From positions 310,001 through 374,000 of the forward strand of contig CAVWFQ010000004.1 of the NCBI GenBank assembly GCA_963754335.1: a DNA stretch of 64,000 nt, read 5' to 3'. Under the pieces are notes generated by a model, which did not search any database, was not told the origin of the DNA, and saw only the letters and a list, made by a program, of their open reading frames with translations. Positions 57,787 to 64,000 of this stretch are shown here, in pieces. Numbering within the stretch: the first letter of the stretch is position 1; every line of letters begins with the position of its first letter. Position numbers and translations under genes: made by a program. Source of the stretch: JBBSDP01 sp963754335 (lineage in GTDB: Bacteria > Planctomycetota > Phycisphaerae > Tepidisphaerales > Tepidisphaeraceae).

Positions 57787-58521
57787 TTATTGGAGTGTCG
57801 TCACATAGCGCGTGGGATCGATGACGCCCGCTTCCTCAAAACCTCGAAGTCGAAGCTGGCAGGAATCGCACCGTCCGCAGGCGGCTCCGGCGGGAGACGG
57901 ATCGTAACAACTCACCGTCAGCGAATAATCAACGCCAAGCTCAAGGCCGCGCCGGATGATTTGCGCCTTGGTCAGCCGGATCAGCGGCGTGTGGATTGTC
58001 ATTCTCTGCCGGCCTTCGACTCCGGCACGCGTGGCGAGGTTTGCCATGCGCTCGAAGGCCTCAATGTATTCGGGGCGGCAGTCGGGGTAACCGGAGTAAT
58101 CCAGGGCATTAACGCCAATGAAAATATCGCTCGATCCGAGCACTTCAGCCCAGGCCAATGCGAAGGAAAGAAATATCGTGTTTCGCGCCGGCACGTAGGT
58201 TACGGGAATATCGTTACTCATTTGGGCCGTCGATCGCCCCTTGGGCACGGCCATGTCGTCAGAGGTGAGTGCGGATCCGCCGATCGTCCGCAGGTCGATC
58301 TGCATGATCGCGTGCTGCCGCACGCCGGCCCGCGCGGCGACACGGGCCGCAGATTCAATCTCATGCTCGTGCCGCTGCCCGTAGCGAAAGCTCATGGCAT
58401 TTGCCACGAATCCTTCGCTGGTCGCAATGGCCAGGGCGGTAGCGGAATCAAGACCGCCGCTGAGCAGAATGACGGCGGGTTTGCGACCTGTGACGGGCTG
58501 AGTGAGCGTATGTTCAGTCAT
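57787..58521 (-). CDS. queC: 7-cyano-7-deazaguanine synthase
   Basis: A 244-residue enzyme that converts 7-carboxy-7-deazaguanine and ammonia with ATP into preQ0 on the queuosine pathway. The ATP pyrophosphatase loop is VILLSGGLDSATAL (18-31), and FRYGQRHEHEIESA follows. PVTYVPARNTIFLSFALAWA and DYSGYPDCRPEYIEAFERM are typical. The C-terminal zinc site is SCYDPSPAGAACGRCDSCQL. The start ATG at 58521 is chosen because the frame upstream belongs to the preceding lipoprotein in a shifted frame. It sits between a lipoprotein gene and a DUF302 gene; other queuosine genes are absent. Confidence 0.95.
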   Translation of the reverse strand: MTEHTLTQPVTGRKPAVILLSGGLDSATALAIATSEGFVANAMSFRYGQRHEHEIESAARVAARAGVRQHAIMQIDLRTIGGSALTSDDMAVPKGRSTAQMSNDIPVTYVPARNTIFLSFALAWAEVLGSSDIFIGVNALDYSGYPDCRPEYIEAFERMANLATRAGVEGRQRMTIHTPLIRLTKAQIIRRGLELGVDYSLTVSCYDPSPAGAACGRCDSCQLRLRGFEEAGVIDPTRYVTTLQ

Positions 58522-58553
58522 GGCGGTTCGTAGCCCGCTCCGGTCGATAGTCG

Positions 58554-59217
58554 TTATTGCGACTTCGCATCGTCGCTGCTTGCGCCCGGGTTGGTTGCAG
58601 CGCTGTCCTGCGACGGCACACTTTGCGGCAATGTGGAGCTTCCGGGAAGTGGCTGAGTGGTCGGCCAGGCAGGCAGAGTGCTGGGAGGCGGGTTCGGCGC
58701 GGCGGAGGTCGGTGTCAGCCGCTCGACCGTGAGCGTCAATTTCCCATGGTTGTTCCAGCCAAACTGCGGATCTGAGTTGGCGTAGCAGACCAGTTCGCCG
58801 CTCAGCAACGGTGTGTAGACACAACGATGACCGATGACGAAGGGGTGGTCCTGCCACCCGTCGATCGTGCCGATCAGCGCATTCCATTGCGATTCGGGAA
58901 CGCGACGGGATTGTTCGTCCCATTGATAGGCCAGCGCCCAGAATCCCTCGGCGCCTGTTCGGCGCCGGGCCATTGTTCCATTCCTGCTTTCCCTGGACTT
59001 CCAGCAGATAGGTGCTGCCGGCTCGAAGGCGGAGATGCGTCGGGTTCCACCGCTCATGGGCAGCGACGTCGACGGTCGTGGATTCACCGGGCGCCAGCTC
59101 GCGCAACACCGCTGGATCAGACGCTGGTTTGTAGGACTCATTGGTTGCGCATCCGATGCCGCAGCACGAAGCGATCAGGACCACGATTCCGACAACACAA
59201 TTGACGCAGCTGTTCAT
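58554..59217 (-). pseudogene. Lipoprotein with PA-IL (LecA)-like domain, frameshifted
   Basis: About 221 residues if repaired. The leader has a lipobox ending CGIGC (residues 22-25 region). The N-terminal half reads ESTTVDVAAHERWNPTHLRL and TYLLEVQGKQEWNNGPAP. Near 58968 the frame changes, and continuation reads GAEGFWALAYQWDEQSRRVP, NALIGTIDGW, FVIGHRCVYTPLLSGELVCY and NNHGKLTLTVERL, matching the layout of the LecA/PA-IL galactose-binding-type domain. The C-terminus is a Thr/Pro/Ser-rich tail. It lies between anmK and queC on the same strand (44 and 32 bp away). Confidence 0.65.
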
Positions 59218-59260
59218 CATGATTTCGCGAACTCCAGTGGCCCGGTTTCATCTTAGCAGC

Positions 59261-60422
59261 TCAAAATGGGATCGTGGAGTCTGGCGCGGGCGTAATCGAA
59301 CCGAGGACGACCCGACGATCCGCTCCGGTTGCGGCAGGAATGTTGGATGGGACGCCATCGAGCGTTGCCGCGCCGAGAATGGCAAAGGCGATCGCTTCTT
59401 TCGCTGCCGACGGAATTCCAAAGTCGTCCGTCGTTGCGATGGAGCAAATGCCCAGCTTCCCGGCGGCCTGGCGCAGGTGGGTCATGATCGCCAGGTTCTC
59501 CGTTCCGCCGCCACTCACGATCAGCTCATCGGGGACCTTGGGGCAGAAGCGGCCGATGCCCTCGACAACGGCGCGGGCGGTGGCCAACGTCGCGGTCGCC
59601 AGAAGTTCATCAAAAGAGAGCGAATTGCCGGATGACGCGGTCCGAAAGGCGTCAATCATTTCCGGTCCGTCGGTTGATTTTGGCGGCGGCCGCGAGAAAT
59701 AGGGATGACCGAGGAACGCGTCGCAAACGGATCGATGCGCAATCGCGGATGCGGCGCGCCCTCCCGCCGGGTCAAAACCTGCTCCCAATGGATCGCGAGT
59801 ACGACAAAAATAATCGCTGATACAATTTCCCGGACCCGTGTCGAACGCGATCAAATCGTCGATGTCGCCGCCTGCCGGCAGACAGGTCAGATTGGCAATT
59901 CCGCCGATATTCAGCAGCACGCGGGAACGAGTGGGATGGCGAAACAGGAGATAATCCGCGAACGGAACAAGGGGACGCGCCTTGTCCGCCGGCGGCGCAA
60001 TCGGCGCGGCGAAAGTCGCTCACGACCGCGATTTTCGTCCTTGCAGCCAGCAGCGCCGGGTCAAGCCATTGAATCGTGTTCGGCGGGGCGTGGTAAAGGG
60101 TCTGTCCGTGCGCTGCCACCGCCACGACGTCGCGCCCAGAAAAATTCGCGGCCGCGAGAACGTCATGTACTGCATCGGCGTAAAGCAGGGAGATGTCCCG
60201 GGCGAGACCGGCCAAATGCGCCAACTCGATCGCGCCAGCGCCGCGAGCCGCAAAAATGCGCCGCCTGAGCTCGGAAGGATAGGGACGATGCAAATGCTTC
60301 AGCATCCGCGCGGACAGGTCGGTCCCGTGCCCACTGAGCGCAATCAGCGCGGCATCGACACCATCGGCGCTGGTGCCGCTCATTGCGCCGACTATGGTGC
60401 GTTTGGTGGCTCGTTCAGACAT
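59261..60422 (-). pseudogene. anmK: Anhydro-N-acetylmuramic acid kinase, frameshifted
   Basis: About 387 residues if repaired, the usual length. The N-terminal motif is VGAMSGTSADGVDAALI. VAVAAHGQTLYHAPPN and SDFRRADCAAGGQGA are conserved. Near 59972 the frame shifts; the second frame continues PLVPFADYLLFRHPTRSRVL, LLNIGGIANLTCLP, FDTGPGN and VSGGGTENLAIMTHL to the stop at 59261. AnmK phosphorylates 1,6-anhydro-MurNAc released from peptidoglycan to MurNAc-6-P. The neighbouring lipoprotein and queC may share its transcript. The lesion looks like an indel in a C run. No murQ is visible in the window. Confidence 0.92.
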
Positions 60423-60573
60423 TCCGCGAGCCTAATGACGGGCAAGGCAAGGTGGCAAGACCTCGTGGTGAATGAAATTTGATTTGGATTCAAGGTTTAT
60501 CATGGGTTGAGGGTCGGCCCCAGGTGACGATATACTGAACCCGGACCAAGTTGGGGCCTCAGGAGTCGTAGTT

Positions 60574-60918
60574 ATGGCTGAAAAGAACAAGGATGAAACG
60601 TCGGGAGGCGAGGGGCAGGGGACCGCCACGGCAAAGCCGAAACGCGCGTCTCGGACAAAGCCGAAACAGAAACCTCCCCAGTTGCTGCCACCATGGAAGG
60701 TGCTGCTTCACAACGACGACAAGAACGATCAGTTGTTTGTCGTGCGCACCATCGTCGAACTCACGCCGCTTCGACACGCTGACGCCATCGAGCGGATGCG
60801 CAAAGCGCACGAGCAAAACGTGGCGATGCTGCTGGTCACGCACAAAGAACGAGCCGAACTGTATCAGGACCAGTTTGAATCGAAGGGCCTGACGGTTTCG
60901 ATCGAGCCGGCGGAGTAG
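60574..60918 (+). CDS. clpS: ATP-dependent Clp protease adaptor ClpS
   Basis: A 114-residue protein starting at an ATG after an AGGAG ribosome site. A flexible, Lys/Thr-rich N-terminal tail of about 38 residues precedes the ClpS core. WKVLLHNDDKNDQLFVV contains the conserved HNDD that binds destabilising N-terminal residues, and IVELTPLRHADAIERM and AHEQNVAMLLVTHKERAELY complete the fold. ClpS delivers N-degron substrates to ClpAP. It converges with aat, whose stop is 22 bp away, and is divergent from anmK. Confidence 0.95.
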   Translation: MAEKNKDETSGGEGQGTATAKPKRASRTKPKQKPPQLLPPWKVLLHNDDKNDQLFVVRTIVELTPLRHADAIERMRKAHEQNVAMLLVTHKERAELYQDQFESKGLTVSIEPAE

Positions 60919-60939
60919 CTCGGTCGCGCTACCGATCCG

Positions 60940-61532
60940 TCAATCGAATCGACAATTCCGCGTGAGCGCCTGCTCCAGGCGATGAAGATACTGCCGGGCG
61001 GAGATGTTGATCGCCCCGAAACGAATCAGGTGCGGCGTCGTCGCCTGCGTGTCGAGCAGTTCATAGCCGCGCTCGCGCAGGCGAGTGACGAGATGGACCA
61101 GCGCGACTTTGCTCGCGTCCCGGCGGTGGTGGAACATGCTTTCACCGAAGAAAGCTCCCCCCAGACTCACGCCGTATAACCCACCTGCCAATTCCCCGTC
61201 CCGCCAGGCCTCCACGCTGTGGGCCATCCCCAGCTCATGAAGCCGGACGTAGGCGGCAACCAACTCTTCGGTGATCCAGGTTCCGTCGGAGCGGCATGCG
61301 GCACACGCACGCATCGTTCGTGCAAAATCCCAATTGATCCGAATATCAAAGGCCGGAGGCTGCCGGCGCACAAGCTGGCCGAGCGTCTTTGGAACGTGGA
61401 AAGAATCGAGCGGAAGAATTCCGCGCGGTCGGCGGTGAAGAATTGGACCTTTCCATCACGTCCCGCCATGGGGAACAGGCCCTGGGCGTATGCCGACAGG
61501 AGAATCTCGGGATCGAGCTTGACCGAAGGCAT
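60940..61532 (-). pseudogene. aat: Leucyl/phenylalanyl-tRNA--protein transferase, frameshifted
   Basis: About 198 residues if repaired. The start ATG at 61532 opens PSVKLDPEILLSAYAQGLFP. One base is missing near 61430, within ADPRGILPLD. The second frame runs PKTLGQLVRRQPPAFDIRIN, GTWITEELVAAYVRLHELGM, AHSVEAWRDGELAGGLYGVS, GGAFFGESMFHHRRDASKVA and LLDTQATTPHLIRFGAI to the stop at 60940, a full catalytic domain. Aat adds Leu or Phe to N-terminal Lys/Arg, creating the substrates recognised by ClpS, whose gene faces it. The frame break is probably a sequencing error. Confidence 0.92.
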
Positions 61533-61595
61533 GGGGTGCCCTGGATATTGGGCGGCGGCGACGTTCAATGCAAACGGATTCAACACGCAAAATGC

Positions 61596-61622
61596 AAAAG
61601 CCCGCGGGACGGACCCGCGGGC
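61596..61622 (-). terminator. Intrinsic terminator of the large partial gene
   Basis: GCCCGCGGG (61600-61608) and CCCGCGGGC (61614-61622) form a perfect 9-bp stem with a 5-base loop. On the minus strand it is followed by TTTT (61599-61596) and more T-rich sequence. It lies 31 bp after the stop of the large gene and before aat. Confidence 0.8.
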
Positions 61623-61652
61623 TCGTGCGGCACGATTGATCGACGCATCGCG

Positions 61653-64000
61653 TCAATTGGTCGGGACATTCAGGATCGTCAAGGCCGTATTGGTCGGAAT
61701 AATCCGGGAGCGATCCGCGATGAATGCAGCGCGACGCTGCACCATCAGCTCCGGATTGGCTGTGCCCGCGTTGCGAAAACCCTGAACAAGTACATAAACA
61801 GTAAAGACATCCGAACGGGTTGTCACCAGGTTGCTGATCCGGGTCAGCGCCAGATTCTGGGTCTCAAAATCGTTGTAAACGAAACCCGCCTGATTCGTCC
61901 CGCCAGGCGTGGTGCCGGCGTAGGGCGTCAGATACCCGTCGGTATTCACGGGAATGCTTGTGGCCGGATTGTAAGTGCCCGCGTAGGTGCTCAACGTCGT
62001 CCGGAATCCGGGTACTCCGTTAAGGTCCCAGAGCGACTGGAAAGGCCCATGCGGGTGGGGATTGCCTGCTCCAAGCGAACCATCATCCACATCGCGATAG
62101 TAAACGATCGCCTGTGCGAGCTGGGCGTTGGTGGCCGGATCGTTGGCCATCGGCAGCGCCGACAGGACGCGCCACGGAGCCGTGTTGATGTTGATGAGGC
62201 CTTCAATGGGGACATTGTCTTCGGTCGAGTTGAGCGGAGTATTAGTCGTTAGCGCATTGACGATGTTCGAATCGGCGTTAGCGACCGGCTGCACCATGGT
62301 GTTGGCCGAGCCATCAGGATTGTTCGGCGAAATATTGGGCAGATAATCGTCGTGCGGAGCCTGCACCGTAAGGAAATCGAAGAAACGCGTCGCAAAATGA
62401 TATGCCGACCATTTGGTCGACCAATCGATGTTCGATGGAGCCGGCATCAGTCCGGCCGGGTGAAAATCGTTGAAGGGAGCCGCCGGATCGTTGATTCCGA
62501 ATCCAAGGTCGGCGGGATGAATCGGCGTGAAACGTCCGATGTTTTCAGCGGCATCGTCTCCGGCATCGGTATCGTCGGCGAAGGCGCTGTCCATCGTGAT
62601 CGGATTCATTTCAACGATTGCAAGATTGGTTGAGACCTTGATGGTGTACGCGCCGACATACGTGACTTGAAGCATGTCGCCGTTGCGGGCAAATCCGCCA
62701 TGCGGAAAGGTCTTGACCTTCGGTCCGCCGAAATCCGTGTTGTTGACCTGAAGGGCAAAGTCCTGGTAGTTGGGCTTATTCGTCTGGGTCGTGTCAGGCT
62801 GGCCGACTGTAGAGAGGTCGATCCCGTTGGTCCGCGCGGGACTGACCACATCGGTCCCGACCAGACGCGGCTGCTGTGCGTTGGGAGTCAGGTTGGGGTT
62901 GGCCGCTAACGCGTCGGCGGAGGTGTATTTGCCCGGATAGACGAAATGCCAGGCTTTCTGGGCTGGGTCGTTCGGACGAACGTAGTGCCATTCGGCGCTG
63001 GCTGATGTGCCGGAACTGGCCGGGAGTCCGGTGAAATCGTACGAGTCGAGGGGAACAAAATCGCCGACGTTCGACCGCTCGTCATACAGGTTGGTCGGGT
63101 CGTAATGATTCTGAGTGGGATCAGTAAGGTTCTGGTCGGCGGGGTTGGCCGTCATCCACCAGAGTGTTCCATCAGCGCGGCGGGGTCGGAGCAAAACGAG
63201 CTCCTGATCGAATGCGCTGGTCAGGTCATTAACTACCAGCACTGAGGAATTGGAATCGGGTTTGGGAGGATTCGAAACACTACTTGGCGGGGTGGCCGAG
63301 CTCACCAGCACGAGCCGGCCGCCGGCTTTGATGGTGGGGGGAGACGCTTGCCAACTGGTCGTTGAGGTTAATGGGCTGGGGACCAGGGCGAAGAGGGACC
63401 CGACGGACCGATTGATGGTCGCCAGCCGCCAGTTATTCATGACGATGTCGACGTTGTAGGGATTGTAAAGTTCGACCGCCATGTAGCCTGTCTGAGTGGA
63501 CGGATCGTTATTGGCGTACACCTCTGTGATATAGGGTTGCGGCGCTGAACCGAATACGGAGACGGTGTAATTGAGTGCGACATCGCTCGTGACCGGTGGG
63601 GCTACCGACGACGACGAGCCGTCGAATACTGGCGGCGGGGGGGGCGGGGGCCCGGCCCCGAGCGGGTAGACTTGATTCCCGCTCTGGGTCGGCGGAATGT
63701 CCGCATACGGTCCGCTGGTTGGCCCGAAACCCTCAGGACCGCTATCGACAGCCGTATTGCATCCAACAAAAATATTATTCGTGACGTACCACTGAACGCC
63801 CTGTCCCGCCCATCCCGTAGCGTCCCAGTAGACTCCAGTTCCCCACTGCTTGAAATAGTTGTCGTGAATGTTGGTGCCCGAACCGTAGTTCTCCAGCGCA
63901 CCGAGCCCCATGGAATTCTGACCCAGGTGGAGGCTGCCGAGGATCACATTGAAACCGACCTCATTGCCTATGGTAGGAGTAGGCGGATGCCCCAGAGCCT
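61653..64000 (-). CDS. Large partial protein with beta-helix, lamin-tail and GspK-like segments
   Basis: The frame is open at the right edge, so the N-terminus is missing; at least 782 residues are encoded. The first part resembles a right-handed beta-helix (IHDNYFKQWGTGVYWD and TNNIFVGCNTAVD). A Pro-rich hinge (GPPPPPPPVFDG) leads to a lamin-tail-like domain (YMAVELYNPYNVDIVMNNWR). Near the C-terminus, GLININTAPWRVLSALPMAN, AQAIVYYRD and FQSLWDLNGVPGF form the helix-hairpin-helix-like signature of GspK, the large pseudopilin of type II secretion. The protein ends FIADRSRIIPTNTALTILNV. It may be a planctomycete GspK-type fusion, with a long surface region upstream. A terminator follows the stop. 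Confidence 0.7.
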   Translation of the reverse strand, partial: ALGHPPTPTIGNEVGFNVILGSLHLGQNSMGLGALENYGSGTNIHDNYFKQWGTGVYWDATGWAGQGVQWYVTNNIFVGCNTAVDSGPEGFGPTSGPYADIPPTQSGNQVYPLGAGPPPPPPPVFDGSSSSVAPPVTSDVALNYTVSVFGSAPQPYITEVYANNDPSTQTGYMAVELYNPYNVDIVMNNWRLATINRSVGSLFALVPSPLTSTTSWQASPPTIKAGGRLVLVSSATPPSSVSNPPKPDSNSSVLVVNDLTSAFDQELVLLRPRRADGTLWWMTANPADQNLTDPTQNHYDPTNLYDERSNVGDFVPLDSYDFTGLPASSGTSASAEWHYVRPNDPAQKAWHFVYPGKYTSADALAANPNLTPNAQQPRLVGTDVVSPARTNGIDLSTVGQPDTTQTNKPNYQDFALQVNNTDFGGPKVKTFPHGGFARNGDMLQVTYVGAYTIKVSTNLAIVEMNPITMDSAFADDTDAGDDAAENIGRFTPIHPADLGFGINDPAAPFNDFHPAGLMPAPSNIDWSTKWSAYHFATRFFDFLTVQAPHDDYLPNISPNNPDGSANTMVQPVANADSNIVNALTTNTPLNSTEDNVPIEGLININTAPWRVLSALPMANDPATNAQLAQAIVYYRDVDDGSLGAGNPHPHGPFQSLWDLNGVPGFRTTLSTYAGTYNPATSIPVNTDGYLTPYAGTTPGGTNQAGFVYNDFETQNLALTRISNLVTTRSDVFTVYVLVQGFRNAGTANPELMVQRRAAFIADRSRIIPTNTALTILNVPTN

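Noticed and set aside
1..64000. tRNA and rRNA genes
   Set aside because: I looked for T-loop and cloverleaf patterns by eye and found none convincing; a covariance-model scan would be needed to exclude them.

Overview
The window looks like a chromosomal segment of a GC-rich Planctomycetota bacterium, probably class Phycisphaerae (inference, no 16S present). The clues are several giant low-complexity surface proteins ending in PEP-CTERM-type sorting tails, short prepilin-like proteins with a type IV pilin N-terminus (one showing the H-x9-DG box common in this phylum), an extracellular multidomain protein whose N-terminus carries the LESLEERRLLS-type motif, and planctomycete-like housekeeping genes.

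Layout. 0.3-2.5 kb: secreted double trypsin-like protease with PDZ. 2.5-8.4 kb (minus): UDP-glucuronate decarboxylase, a zinc-ribbon protein, a cyclodeaminase-family gene, a double M16 peptidase lipoprotein and a receiver-domain protein. 8.5-11.1 kb (plus): lpdA and a DUF218 membrane protein, separated by a hexanucleotide repeat that can fold back on itself. 11.1-19.7 kb is a repeat-rich accessory zone: two related secreted alpha/beta hydrolases flank two tandem IS66-type elements inserted in an array of short repeats, with an older IS66 scar nearby. 19.7-20.4 kb: a PLD-type protein. 20.5-35.3 kb is a surface-protein island: four PEP-CTERM proteins, an orphan PEP-CTERM tail, four prepilin-like genes or fragments, and one LuxR-type regulator preceded by two copies of a 14-bp dyad. 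35.6-39.3 kb (plus): truA-tatA-nitrilase-hemolysin III-methyltransferase, tightly packed. 39.4-41.0 kb: cobA-hemD fusion. 41.4-47.5 kb: gltBD with a terminator-like hairpin in the leader. 47.8-53.9 kb: giant quinoprotein-fold/Fn3/lectin/LamG protein with a recent internal duplication. 54.0-57.4 kb: membrane glycosyltransferase-like protein, methyltransferase and GT2 glycosyltransferase (envelope glycan synthesis). 57.4-60.4 kb (minus): anmK, a lipoprotein, queC and DUF302. 60.6-61.5 kb: clpS and aat converge (N-degron pathway). 61.7 kb to the end: a large partial protein with a GspK-like motif.

Many genes, including housekeeping ones (gltB, anmK, aat), carry single-base frameshifts, often at short homopolymers, and the protein homology resumes at once in another frame. 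The density suggests uncorrected sequencing indels rather than true gene death. I label these genes pseudogene or note the shift, and give the span of the whole gene.

No tRNA, rRNA or CRISPR array was recognised. No complete novel system could be proven. The most unusual features are the PEP-CTERM/prepilin island with its LuxR gene and paired dyads, the IS66-targeted repeat array, and the protease with a PDZ domain inserted in a degenerate protease fold.
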